From Virgibacillus sp. AGTR (GTDB lineage: Bacteria; Bacillota; Bacilli; Bacillales; Amphibacillaceae), in contig NZ_JAJERH010000008.1 in NCBI RefSeq assembly GCF_016919725.2, positions 1-64,000 on the forward strand: DNA of 64,000 nt. Reading direction: 5' to 3'. Made by a program: the position numbers and the translations under genes. Below are positions 46,764 through 55,153 of the stretch, in pieces. The notes below the pieces were generated by a model. The model saw nothing but the letters and a program-made list of their open reading frames with translations. It was not told where the DNA came from and ran no database searches. How positions within the stretch are numbered: the first letter of the stretch is position 1; each line of letters begins with the position of its first letter.

Positions 46764-47750
46764 GTGACCAAAGAAGTCTATGATGTTACTATCATCGGCG
46801 CAGGTCCCGTAGGTTTATTCACAGCCTTCTATGGCGGTATGCGTCAGGCAAGTGTTAAAATAATTGAAAGTTTACCACACACTGGCGGGCAATTAACTGC
46901 TCTATATCCAGAGAAATATATATATGATGTTGCTGGTTTCCCTAAGGTTAGAGCACAGGAATTAGTAGATAACTTAGAGGAACAAGCAAACTTATTCGAT
47001 CCAGAAATTGTTTTAGAACAGGCAATCGAAAATGTAGAAAGGCTTAAAGATGGAACGTTCAAATTAACATCCAATAAAAAGGAAGTACATTATACAAAGA
47101 CGATCATTATTACAGCAGGAAACGGAGCTTTTCAGCCTCGACGTTTAGACATAGATCAATGCGATAAATTTGAAAACATTAATCTCCATTACCATGTTAA
47201 AGATATGAACCAATATAAGGGTCAACGTGTTGTCTTACTTGGAGGTGGAGACTCAGCTGTTGATTGGGCGCTTATGCTAGAACCGATTGCCGAAAAGGTA
47301 ACTCTTGTGCATCGTCGTGATAAATTCCGAGCCCATGAACACAGTGTGGAAAAGCTTTATGCATCGAACGTAGAAATCCTAACACCGTTTGTACCATCAA
47401 ATATCGTTGCAAATGAGCGTATTGAACAAGTCGTTTTGGAAGAAGTAAAAGGTGACCGAGAAATCACATTGGATGTCGATGCCGTTTTATGCAATTATGG
47501 ATTTGTTTCTACACTAGGACCAATTAAAGACTGGGGACTCGAAATTGAAAAGAATAGTATCGTAGTAAATTCAAAAATGGAAACCAATATACCAGGGATT
47601 TATGCTGCTGGAGATATTTGCACATACGTTGGAAAAGTGAAACTCATTGCAACTGGATTTGGCGAAGGTCCTACGGCTATAAATAATGCAAAACAATATA
47701 TTGATCCGAAAGCCAGAATTCAACCAAAACACTCAACTAGCATGTTTTAA
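46764..47750 (+). CDS. yumC: ferredoxin/flavodoxin-NADP+ reductase, thioredoxin-reductase-like (YumC)
   Basis: A 328-residue FAD protein that moves electrons between NADPH and ferredoxin or flavodoxin. FAD-binding [13 protein letters not shown] near 7-19, NADP-binding [14 protein letters not shown] near 155-168, and the [10 protein letters not shown] end. The CxxC redox pair of thioredoxin reductase is absent, as expected for this subfamily. Start GTG 46764 with GGAGGG seven bases upstream. YumC is essential in B. subtilis. Confidence 0.94.
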   Translation: MTKEVYDVTIIGAGPVGLFTAFYGGMRQASVKIIESLPHTGGQLTALYPEKYIYDVAGFPKVRAQELVDNLEEQANLFDPEIVLEQAIENVERLKDGTFKLTSNKKEVHYTKTIIITAGNGAFQPRRLDIDQCDKFENINLHYHVKDMNQYKGQRVVLLGGGDSAVDWALMLEPIAEKVTLVHRRDKFRAHEHSVEKLYASNVEILTPFVPSNIVANERIEQVVLEEVKGDREITLDVDAVLCNYGFVSTLGPIKDWGLEIEKNSIVVNSKMETNIPGIYAAGDICTYVGKVKLIATGFGEGPTAINNAKQYIDPKARIQPKHSTSMF

Positions 47751-47776
47751 GATACTAACTATAGATAGATATAAAT

Positions 47777-47808
47777 AATAGCTGAAGCAACTTATTGCTT
47801 CAGCTATT
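47777..47808. terminator. bidirectional terminator yumC / yutM
   Basis: Perfect 14-base arms aatagctgaagcaa and ttgcttcagctatt around ctta, followed by T residues. Confidence 0.9.
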
Positions 47809-47811
47809 TTT

Positions 47812-48168
47812 CTAACAATCGCCAGGCGCGCCTGCCTTATCTTTTGTTCTAAAAGATGATCCACAACCACAAGATACGATAGCGTTCGGGTTATCAATAC
47901 TAAATCCGCCACCCATCATATTTTGTTTGAAATCAATCGTTGTTCCTTCAATTATAGGAATATCCTGATTATTGAGAACAACTGGTATTCCATTAATTTC
48001 TTTCGTTGTATCTAACTCTTCATTTATTTCGTATTCAAAACCTAGTGAATAGGATAACCCACTACATCCGCCACCTTTTACACCAAAGCGCAAATAGGCA
48101 CCATCAGACTCTTCTTTCATCATATTTTGAATCTGCTTACTAGCATGATCGGTAATATTAATAGCCAT
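47812..48168 (-). CDS. yutM: A-type Fe-S carrier protein (YutM)
   Basis: A 118-residue HesB/IscA-type protein. The three cluster-binding cysteines are Cys35 (GGGCSGLSY), Cys100 and Cys102 (SCGCGSSF), all intact. It passes Fe-S clusters to target proteins. GGAGG precedes the ATG at 48168. It is the last of a leftward group with dapF and yuzD, and the Nfu gene yutI lies near. Confidence 0.93.
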   Translation of the reverse strand: MAINITDHASKQIQNMMKEESDGAYLRFGVKGGGCSGLSYSLGFEYEINEELDTTKEINGIPVVLNNQDIPIIEGTTIDFKQNMMGGGFSIDNPNAIVSCGCGSSFRTKDKAGAPGDC

Positions 48169-48247
48169 CTCATGGACCTCCCTTTAAGATGATTGCTTAT
48201 CTTCTTTAAGTATACAAAGTCCTTGAATAGGATTCAACTGATGATAC

Positions 48248-49105
48248 TCAATCGTCATAGTAATAATCTCCTGTAGCTATAACTTCTGCTCCTCCAGTCA
48301 TCCAGACATAGCCCTGATCATCCCATTTAATAAACAAATCGCCGCCTGGTAAATGAACAGTTATTTGTTCATTACGGTTAACCAAATCATTCAACGCGGC
48401 TGCAACTACTGCCGCACAAGCACCAGTACCACAAGCCTGTGTAATACCAGACCCTCTCTCCCATACACAAAAATTTATTTCAGTAGGAGTAAGCACCTCA
48501 ATAAATTCTACATTTATCCCCTGTGGGAACCGTTTGTCCTTTTCAATTGATGGTCCTAATTCTACTAAAGGGGCATCATCAATATTGTCAACAACAAAAA
48601 CAGCATGCGGGTTGCCCATAGATACCGCTGTTACTTTAAGCTGCTGATCCATTATTTTAAATTGTTCTGCTACTACTTTTTCTGTTTCACTGCCTATCAT
48701 TGGAATGTCCGCTCGGTTAAGCTGTGGCTTCCCCATGTTAATTGTTACAAGCTGCACATTATCATTCTGTATTTGAACCTCTGCCTCTACAATATTAGCT
48801 TTCGTTTCTATTTGAAATTGAGTGACATCAACAATTCCATGTTCATAGGCATACTTCGCAGCACACCTTAATCCATTACCACAACTCTGCCCTTCTGAAC
48901 CATCCTTATTAAATATCCGCATACCTAGTGCCGCTCTTTCACTGGGATGAATTAAAATGATACCATCAGACCCTATTCCTGTGTTCATATTAGATACGCT
49001 TTGCGCTAATGCTGGCAGCATTGCTTCCTCTAATTTATGCTGGAATAAATCAATATATATATAGCTATTTCCAAGTCCATGCATCTTCGTAAAAGGGATT
49101 TTCAT
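48248..49105 (-). CDS. dapF: diaminopimelate epimerase
   Basis: Converts LL- to meso-diaminopimelate for lysine and peptidoglycan. Length 285. The two catalytic cysteines are in SCGNGLRCA near 76-84 and QACGTGACAA near 223-232. MHGLGNSYIYID at the start is the usual KxHGxGND-type segment. ATG 49105 with GAGG eight bases upstream; the longer frame to 49162 overlaps yuzD. Confidence 0.96.
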   Translation of the reverse strand: MKIPFTKMHGLGNSYIYIDLFQHKLEEAMLPALAQSVSNMNTGIGSDGIILIHPSERAALGMRIFNKDGSEGQSCGNGLRCAAKYAYEHGIVDVTQFQIETKANIVEAEVQIQNDNVQLVTINMGKPQLNRADIPMIGSETEKVVAEQFKIMDQQLKVTAVSMGNPHAVFVVDNIDDAPLVELGPSIEKDKRFPQGINVEFIEVLTPTEINFCVWERGSGITQACGTGACAAVVAAALNDLVNRNEQITVHLPGGDLFIKWDDQGYVWMTGGAEVIATGDYYYDD

Positions 49106-49121
49106 GTTCGTTTCCTCGTTT

Positions 49122-49448
49122 CTATTTATTCTGTAATGGAATGTTATGTTTATCCAATGCATGATAAACTGTTTTTAACCGCGGTATACCTTCAGCAACC
49201 ATTTCGTCATTGATCATGACAATGGGATAGAATAAATCATCACGCACTATCTTTTCAATAAATGCCTGATGCTTTTCCACATTTGGAGGTTGATCAATAT
49301 CTATGTATTCATATTTTAGGTGATCATCTATATATTTCCGACCAATAGCAGCTTGTAGCCATTCATAAGTATCCCTAGAGCCTGGTGCGCCAACACAGCT
49401 CGCACAAATCTGTTCTGCCCCATATACCGTTATCTTTATTTGCTTCAT
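49122..49448 (-). CDS. yuzD: thioredoxin-like protein YuzD (DUF1462)
   Basis: A 108-residue protein with the start YGAEQICASCVGAPGSRDTYEW near residues 9-30. The CxxC pair is Cys15 and Cys18. It is assigned to YuzD by length, motif and position. Probably a disulfide oxidoreductase or Fe-S-related thiol protein; role not shown. It runs leftward just before dapF and diverges from yutI. Confidence 0.88.
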   Translation of the reverse strand: MKQIKITVYGAEQICASCVGAPGSRDTYEWLQAAIGRKYIDDHLKYEYIDIDQPPNVEKHQAFIEKIVRDDLFYPIVMINDEMVAEGIPRLKTVYHALDKHNIPLQNK

Positions 49449-49509
49449 CCCATCTAGCCTCCTTTATACGATATCTTTTATTTTACAAAATGTTTATCTA
49501 AAGATAAAA

Positions 49510-49524
49510 TAAAAATGATTATCA
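49510..49524. promoter_or_regulatory. possible Fur box between yuzD and yutI
   Basis: Read leftwards, TGATAATCATTTTTA matches the 7-1-7 Fur box at 13 of 14 or 15 scored positions except the last half-site. It lies in the divergent promoter region, so it could act on yuzD-dapF, on yutI, or on both. Confidence 0.4.
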
Positions 49525-49594
49525 GTTTCAATTATGCCATAGATTTTTTGAAGAATCCGTTCTATAATAGATAGAAGAAAGGAGAAGATGGATA

Positions 49595-49819
49595 ATGCGA
49601 GACCAAGTACAAGAAGTATTAAATAAATTACGTCCATTCTTGCTACGTGATGGTGGCGATGTGGAGTTAATCGATGTAGATGAAAACGGCATTGTGCTTC
49701 TTCGTCTGATGGGTGCATGCGGGAATTGCCCGAGTTCTACCATTACATTAAAGGCTGGGATTGAACGCGCCTTAATGGCCGAAGTACCTGGAGTAACAGA
49801 AATAGAGCAAGTATTTTAA
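49595..49819 (+). CDS. yutI: NifU-like Fe-S scaffold/carrier (Nfu, YutI)
   Basis: A 74-residue protein made of a single Nfu domain. The cluster-binding motif CGNC is at residues 42-45 (Cys42, Cys45) in [17 protein letters not shown]. Start ATG 49595 with AAAGGAG ten bases upstream. It carries 4Fe-4S clusters to enzymes such as aconitase in related bacteria. A terminator and a repeat follow. Confidence 0.93.
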   Translation: MRDQVQEVLNKLRPFLLRDGGDVELIDVDENGIVLLRLMGACGNCPSSTITLKAGIERALMAEVPGVTEIEQVF

Positions 49820-49868
49820 AACAAACTAAATCGATAACATAGCTAATAATTATATTTTATCCTATACA

Positions 49869-49899
49869 AAGAAGGCCTCCAACGATAAGGATGCCTTCT
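49869..49899 (+). terminator. terminator of yutI
   Basis: Arms aaagaaggc and gccttcttt with a 13-base loop, T-rich after. Confidence 0.75.
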
Positions 49900-49907
49900 T
49901 TATTTTT

Positions 49908-50018
49908 GTCTAGGAAATATTGAGCCGCGTCCAGTTCCAGCGCCCAGAACTAGATGACTTCACGACTCGCTCCAGTCGCTACATTTCTAATCGAGCGCTT
50001 GCGCTTTTGTTCCTATCT
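49908..50018 (-). repeat. dispersed intergenic repeat, family 1, shortened reverse copy
   Basis: Contains tgagccgcgtccag, gcccagaac, gacttcacgactcg, gtcgctacatttctaatcg and gcgcttgcgcttttgttcc. The middle block with gataaaggaatcacgg is missing, so this copy has an internal deletion. Confidence 0.75.
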
Positions 50019-50021
50019 ATT

Positions 50022-50987
50022 TTACCAAACAGGCGTCTTCGGCTGACCGCCTGTTAATACAGAAAGCGTATTATCCAAACACAATTTCCACATAGCAGTT
50101 CGTGTTTCTGTACTCGCCGAACCAATATGTGGAAGTGCAACAACATTCTTCAACTGCATTAATGGATGATCAGCATGAATAGGCTCCTCTACAAAGACAT
50201 CCAATCCAGCTGCCTTTATTTCTCCAGTTACTAAAGCATTCTCTAACGCTGTTTCATCTACTACTGCACCTCTAGAAATATTAATAAAAATACCAGTATC
50301 TTTCATTTTATGAAAGGTAGTCTTATTAAATAATTGCTCCGTTTCACCAGTTAAAGGCACAACAGATACCACAAAATCTGAATGGTGAAGCAACGTATCG
50401 AAATCTGTATAAGTGGCATTTAGCTGTTCTTCCGCTTCAACATTTCTAGAACGGTTATGGTATAAAACTTCCATTTCAAATCCCTTGGCTCTCCTTGCAA
50501 TTGCTTGCCCAATTCTTCCCATACCTACAATCCCAATTGTCTTATGGTGAATATCGGATCCCGCCAATAAATACGGCCCCCAGTTGTCCCACTTATCTTT
50601 CCGTATATAATCATTTGCCTCCATAAGCCTTCTTGCAGTGGCCATTAACAGGGCAAACCCTAAATCAGCAGTTGTTTCGGTCAGCACATCTGGTGTGTTA
50701 GTTACAGCAATATTTCTAGCCTTTGCTGCTTCCATATCAATATTATCGAAACCTACCGCTAAATTCGCAATTACCTTTAAATGAGGAGCTGCATCTAGCA
50801 ACTGCTGATTAATCTGTTCGCTTAACATGCAAATTAATCCCTCTGCCTCTTTTATTTCTCGCAACAACACATTTTCTGGTACTGGGTCATTCTCTTTTTC
50901 CCAAAATTTTATACGGAAGCTATTAGTATAAGGGGCGATTAATTCTTCTGGTATTTTCCGTGTAATATAAATCAATGGTTTCTTCAA
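50022..50987 (-). CDS. D-2-hydroxyacid dehydrogenase (glyoxylate/hydroxypyruvate reductase type)
   Basis: A 321-residue NAD(P)-dependent dehydrogenase. NAD-binding GIVGMGRIGQAIARRA near 150-165, catalytic arginine in NISRGAVVDE near 236-245, glutamate in the EEPI segment near 270 and histidine in LPHIGSAS near 288-295. This pattern fits glyoxylate/hydroxypyruvate reductases; substrate is not fixed by sequence. Start TTG 50987 with GGAGG eight bases upstream; the ATG at 51002 overlaps the ribosome site. Confidence 0.88.
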   Translation of the reverse strand: MKKPLIYITRKIPEELIAPYTNSFRIKFWEKENDPVPENVLLREIKEAEGLICMLSEQINQQLLDAAPHLKVIANLAVGFDNIDMEAAKARNIAVTNTPDVLTETTADLGFALLMATARRLMEANDYIRKDKWDNWGPYLLAGSDIHHKTIGIVGMGRIGQAIARRAKGFEMEVLYHNRSRNVEAEEQLNATYTDFDTLLHHSDFVVSVVPLTGETEQLFNKTTFHKMKDTGIFINISRGAVVDETALENALVTGEIKAAGLDVFVEEPIHADHPLMQLKNVVALPHIGSASTETRTAMWKLCLDNTLSVLTGGQPKTPVW

Positions 50988-51022
50988 CGGTATGACCTCC
51001 ATACGTAATTATGTTCATCATT

Positions 51023-51994
51023 CTATAGCCAGTGTACCACAGGAATTTGCAGAAGATCACAATCCACCTCTACTTGATTATAAAATTTCCCGAGCTTTTC
51101 TTCATATTCTGATTGTGTTTGAAGTAATTGCTTGAATTGCTCGAGTGCATCGTCATTTTCAGATGTTAAATTCCATTCCAAAAAATCAAAAATATGAATA
51201 GGAAAAAGTAACCTTGCATATATTAAACGCCAGCTAAACACAGATAATGGTCTGATCGCTTGATAATCATTTAAAAAATTGGAAGAAATTGCACCTGGAT
51301 CCTTGTTTAAGATGTGCTGTCTTAAAAATTCAGAAATATCTCTCGATGGGTGATCATAAACTAATTCCATTGGCCACATAATGGGCTTTATCAGTTGATT
51401 TGTATATCTTCGAAAAGCAATCGTTCCCTGATCTACTTCATAAAATCGCTGTTCCTGTTCACTTTCACGAATATATTGAATTGCATTTTCACTTATACCG
51501 ATGAAATAAGGAAGTACATCCATTACTAGACGGTAATATGCTGAAGGGGTTTCACGTGCTCTCTGCTCAAGATGATTCTCTAATGTGTTCACTTTATCGA
51601 TCCATAATTCCTTCCATTGTCCATAGCTGGAAATAGCCTTTGGTTCATATCCATAAGCATTACCAATCTGATGAAATTCGGCTAGTAATTTTCCATCAGA
51701 TAGAGTAATCTCTCTATATGAAAGTTTGCCTTGAACAACCATAAGCTGCGTATCCTGAAAAACTGTAAACCATTCTCCTTGATTATTTGATATTGGAATT
51801 GCCATATGTGTATAGTAGTCTTCCGCTAAATAATAAGCTACAACCGCCTGTTCCATATAAATAATTTCATTGTTATCAATAGAAATGGTAAAATAAACAT
51901 ATTCTCCAGATTTAAAGCATTCTTTGCCGTCAATCCATCTTTTTTCTTCTGGTTGAATGTTGTAATTTTCATAAAGCCACTTTTCATAAGACAA
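51023..51994 (-). CDS. yutH: CotS-family spore protein YutH
   Basis: A 323-residue kinase-fold protein of the CotS/YutH spore-coat group. The family marker region GIYARLLFPIHIFDFLE is seen as RLIYARLLFPIHIF near residues 265-278. The kinase catalytic motifs are degenerate, so it is probably structural. Start TTG 51994 with GGAGGG six bases upstream. It should be made late in sporulation. Confidence 0.85.
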   Translation of the reverse strand: MSYEKWLYENYNIQPEEKRWIDGKECFKSGEYVYFTISIDNNEIIYMEQAVVAYYLAEDYYTHMAIPISNNQGEWFTVFQDTQLMVVQGKLSYREITLSDGKLLAEFHQIGNAYGYEPKAISSYGQWKELWIDKVNTLENHLEQRARETPSAYYRLVMDVLPYFIGISENAIQYIRESEQEQRFYEVDQGTIAFRRYTNQLIKPIMWPMELVYDHPSRDISEFLRQHILNKDPGAISSNFLNDYQAIRPLSVFSWRLIYARLLFPIHIFDFLEWNLTSENDDALEQFKQLLQTQSEYEEKLGKFYNQVEVDCDLLQIPVVHWL

Positions 51995-52080
51995 GTAGAT
52001 CCCTCCTCTGGGCATTTATACTAATTGTATGTTGAAAAGTTACCTTCTTTACTTAAAACTATAAAAAGAGAGGAAGTTAC

Positions 52081-52587
52081 ATGATGGGTCAAGAGACAAA
52101 TCAGAGTGAATTAGAAGTTAAAGCTAGACAATGGCTTACTGAACGTGGAGTGACGATTGATGATATAGCAGAACTCGTTTATTATCTACAGTCTAAGTAC
52201 CATGATGATTTAACAATAGAAGTTTGCAGACATAATGTTGATCGTGTTCTAACAAAAAGAGAAGTACAAAATGCCATCCTGACAGGTATTCAATTAGATG
52301 TATTAACAGAAAAGAAACAGCTAGAGCAGCCGCTACAAAAAACCATTGAGGTTGACGAAAGTTTGTATGGTGTAGACGAAATCATTGCATTATCAATCGT
52401 CAATGTATATGGCTCAATCGGCTTTACAAATTACGGGTACATTGATAAACAAAAGCCTGGCATATTACAAAAATTAAATGATAAATCCTCAGGAGAGTGT
52501 CATACGTTTTTGGATGATATTGTAGGTGCAATTGCAGCTGCGGCATCTAGTCGCTTAGCACATTCCACTGATGAAGAAAGTTACTAG
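52081..52587 (+). CDS. yutG: phosphatidylglycerophosphatase A-like protein (YutG)
   Basis: A 168-residue protein of the YutG/PgpA family. The conserved end carries TFLDDIVGAIAAAASSRLAH near residues 140-159 with two aspartates. Unlike membrane-bound PgpA it has no clear transmembrane helix, so the enzymatic role is only suggested. ATG 52081 with GAGG seven bases upstream. Divergent from yutH. Confidence 0.83.
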   Translation: MMGQETNQSELEVKARQWLTERGVTIDDIAELVYYLQSKYHDDLTIEVCRHNVDRVLTKREVQNAILTGIQLDVLTEKKQLEQPLQKTIEVDESLYGVDEIIALSIVNVYGSIGFTNYGYIDKQKPGILQKLNDKSSGECHTFLDDIVGAIAAAASSRLAHSTDEESY

Positions 52588-52588
52588 A

Positions 52589-52606
52589 TAAAGTGAAACT
52601 TCAAAC
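52589..52606 (+). repeat. fragment of repeat family 2
   Basis: ataaagtgaaacttcaaa repeats the first 17 bases of the elements at 32319 and 39229. The match then ends. A short relic or a chance match of the element end. Confidence 0.35.
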
Positions 52607-52723
52607 CATACTTTTAACTTAGACTGTCAAGCAGTTCTTCTTATATTAGAAAAAATCTAGATTAAGCCATCACTTTTAGCATACAAGAAGAGAATAAAAG
52701 ACGAAGATATCGAAGTCTTATAT

Positions 52724-52772
52724 AGTAAACAGAGAGTAGATATACCATTGGTTCTTCTACTCTCTGTTTACT
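52724..52772 (-). terminator. terminator of yutF
   Basis: Perfect 17-base arms agtaaacagagagtaga and tctactctctgtttact around a 15-base loop. It overlaps the yutF stop codon. T-rich leftwards is weak. Confidence 0.7.
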
Positions 52773-53545
52773 TAAATATGTTGAAGCCATTCATGTAAAC
52801 TATGCACATAATAGGTCGGCTGGATTTCAAGGTTTGGGTACTCCTTAATAGGAGTAACACCAGTAAAAACCATCAATGTATCCATCCCTGCACCTATGCC
52901 AGCTCGTATGTCTGTAGCATAATTATCGCCAACCATTAACGCTTCATCCTTTTTCACTCCTAACACAGTTAGGGCTTCCTCCATAATAATGGATTCTGGC
53001 TTACCAATAAAGGTTGGCGCTACTCCAGTACTAACTGTAATTACAGATGTCAGTGATCCATTCCCAGGTAATAATCCTCTTTCACTGGGAATCGCTACAT
53101 CGCCGTTCGTAGAAATAAAAGTAGCGCCATCCCTGACAGCCAAACAAGCTTTTGCTAGCTTATCATATGAAATGTTCCGGTCAATGCCAACAACTACAAA
53201 ATCACAATCCTGATCTGTAATAGTCAGTCCTTGCTCTTCTATAGCTTGATGTAATCCATCTTCTCCTATAACATAACATCTTGCTTGTTTCTTTCTTGCT
53301 TGAATAAACTTTGCTGTAGCTATACTCGTTGTCACTATCTGCTGTGCAGTTGCAGTAATCCCCATTTTATTTAATTTCGTAGATACATCTTCTTGTGTTT
53401 TTGAAGAGTTATTAGTTACGAACACATGTGGAATGTTATTGGTTTTTAATGTAGCAATAAATTCTGCAGCCGCTTCAATTGGTTCATTTCCTCGATACAT
53501 CGTACCGTCTAAATCAATTAAATAGCCTTTATACGCATGTTTCAT
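52772..53545 (-). CDS. yutF: HAD-superfamily phosphatase, NagD type (YutF)
   Basis: A 257-residue HAD phosphatase. Motif I is LIDLDGTMYRG with Asp11 and Asp13, motif II TNNSSKT near 45-51, and motif IV VGDNYATDI near 200-208, around a type IIA cap. It is of the TIGR01457/NagD group acting on small phosphate esters; physiological substrate unknown. Same place as yutF in B. subtilis. Confidence 0.92.
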   Translation of the reverse strand: MKHAYKGYLIDLDGTMYRGNEPIEAAAEFIATLKTNNIPHVFVTNNSSKTQEDVSTKLNKMGITATAQQIVTTSIATAKFIQARKKQARCYVIGEDGLHQAIEEQGLTITDQDCDFVVVGIDRNISYDKLAKACLAVRDGATFISTNGDVAIPSERGLLPGNGSLTSVITVSTGVAPTFIGKPESIIMEEALTVLGVKKDEALMVGDNYATDIRAGIGAGMDTLMVFTGVTPIKEYPNLEIQPTYYVHSLHEWLQHI

Positions 53546-53639
53546 GAATATTCCTTCTTTCTAAACTAAAAAGTCCAAGCGACCTTGCTCACTCAGACAA
53601 CGTCTTCTTTATTCAACTGCAGGAGAAAGATATAGTCCT

Positions 53640-54272
53640 TCACCTTTCTTCCAACTGCTTTATTGTCCACATACAATAAGGTTTTCCATCAGTAATACAT
53701 GTATGTGAAATAACTTCACAGGTAGAAAAGATGTCTTGATACATTGCTTTTTCATTTTGACATACTTGTGTATATTTAGAGGATAACGCAGAAATCGGAC
53801 AATGATAATTTTTCATTTCATAGTGTCCTACATCTACCTTTTTCAATTCTACCATATATCCATTTCCATCTTGAAACTTAGCCATTTCTTTAACCTTACC
53901 ATCAAAGTCACTGTCACCTACGAAATCCTCTAGCTGATTCCGTTCCCGCAGCATTCTTTGCCAAAGTAAATCATCAACCGCTCTCTTACCTTGAAGATAC
54001 TCAAGATCCTGAAGCAGCTCTAATGGCAGTTTTTCGTTTTGATTTGGGAATAATCCATGCCCCTTCTCTGTAAGCTCATAAGTAAAATATGGTCTTCCTA
54101 GTTTCTGCTTTATACTATTTTTCTTGATAAATCCATCCCGCACTAGAGATTGTATATGCTTTCGAACAGCAATTTCCGAAATCGTAAAAAAAGGCAACAT
54201 ATCTGTTATAGTTACTTCATGTCCTTTTTTTATTAACGTCAATAGCTTTTGCTTCGTAGGTGTTTGTTTCAT
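53640..54272 (-). CDS. SufR-like transcription regulator with four-cysteine Fe-S motif
   Basis: A 210-residue regulator. The N-terminal winged helix-turn-helix spans about residues 8-70 (ISEIAVRKHIQSLVRDGFI is the recognition part). The C-terminal region has Cys158, Cys171, Cys185 and Cys200, spaced CX12CX13CX14C, the spacing I know for SufR, the Fe-S-sensing repressor of suf genes in cyanobacteria; Cys192 is an extra. ATG 54272. It lies between yutF and yutE. No suf operon is in the window, but yutI and yutM Fe-S genes are within 6 kb. Target genes are unknown. Confidence 0.8.
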   Translation of the reverse strand: MKQTPTKQKLLTLIKKGHEVTITDMLPFFTISEIAVRKHIQSLVRDGFIKKNSIKQKLGRPYFTYELTEKGHGLFPNQNEKLPLELLQDLEYLQGKRAVDDLLWQRMLRERNQLEDFVGDSDFDGKVKEMAKFQDGNGYMVELKKVDVGHYEMKNYHCPISALSSKYTQVCQNEKAMYQDIFSTCEVISHTCITDGKPYCMWTIKQLEER

Positions 54273-54284
54273 AACGTATCACCC

Positions 54285-54725
54285 CTATGATTCATTTGAA
54301 AAAGCGTTAGCTACTCCTAGTTCATTATCTAAGTACACTCTTATATGTGCTGAAAATTGTTTATATACATGATAATTAGCTTGAATCGTATGTATTAACT
54401 TGTTATGGTCGATGTTTGTATAGTCGGTTACCAACACTTTTCTTAGCTGTATTAATTCTTTATAAGCAGTTTCCTCATCTTTAGGAAGAACCTGTTCATC
54501 TAACAAAATATCGATAATATCGTTATAACTACCTGGATCACGCATAATAAATCCATCGATCATCATATTTCCAACATCTAATGTACATTCTATTACTATA
54601 TGTACAGCTCTTTCCAAACTTAATTTATCGATTAACGTTTCTGGAGCGTTCATTTTCAATACATTGATGACCTGGTCCATGTATTGAAGCGTCTGCTGAA
54701 TCTTACTCCTATCTACAAAATACAT
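54285..54725 (-). CDS. yutE: HEPN-fold DUF86 protein (YutE)
   Basis: A 146-residue helical protein of the DUF86/HepT family. The region RDPGSYNDIIDIL near 62-74 is typical of the YutE branch. The RNase motif RX4HXY seen in HepT toxins reads RKVLVTDY here, with Thr100 in place of the histidine, so RNase activity is doubtful. No nucleotidyltransferase (MNT) antitoxin lies beside it. Twelve bases before the SufR-like gene, so likely co-transcribed. Confidence 0.83.
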   Translation of the reverse strand: MYFVDRSKIQQTLQYMDQVINVLKMNAPETLIDKLSLERAVHIVIECTLDVGNMMIDGFIMRDPGSYNDIIDILLDEQVLPKDEETAYKELIQLRKVLVTDYTNIDHNKLIHTIQANYHVYKQFSAHIRVYLDNELGVANAFSNES

Positions 54726-54838
54726 GTAACAACCCCCCCATTATGAATTACAATCTTATCATACCATATATTATAGGATTATTGAGCAAAACATGATATA
54801 GTTAAGGAAAATGTCAATATTCGGAAAAGAGGGATATG

Positions 54839-55108
54839 ATGGGAAGTAAGTATGAATTAATTAAAGATGAAACTGTTACAAAAGAAGTGCGTTATATAAG
54901 TTTCATGGGAAAGTTACAGCGTTATGATTTTGCTTTTTTAAAGAATGATGATGATCCAAGCAAAACCACCATTATCAATTTGCGTAAAAATCGATTTACA
55001 GTAGTAGGAAAAGAGGATTTAAACGATCCAGGAAAGATAGAGCATATCTTCCATGAGACAGCTATGGAAGCTGATGAAATTCGGAACTTCCTACATGAAG
55101 TTCTTTAA
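54839..55108 (+). CDS. DUF3055 family protein
   Basis: An 89-residue acidic cytosolic protein. Segments RYISFMGKLQRYDFAF near 18-33 and the helical end fit the DUF3055 family of Bacilli. Function unknown. Start at the second ATG (54839) with GAGGG five bases upstream. Followed after 45 bases by the amidase gene on the same strand. Confidence 0.8.
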   Translation: MGSKYELIKDETVTKEVRYISFMGKLQRYDFAFLKNDDDPSKTTIINLRKNRFTVVGKEDLNDPGKIEHIFHETAMEADEIRNFLHEVL

Positions 55109-55153
55109 TTACAGCAAATTTCATGCATAATTTAAATACGAGGAGAATGAAGG

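Noticed and set aside
54285-54725. HEPN/MNT toxin-antitoxin system
   Set aside because: Catalytic histidine replaced and no nucleotidyltransferase gene beside it; same gene place as yutE in B. subtilis.
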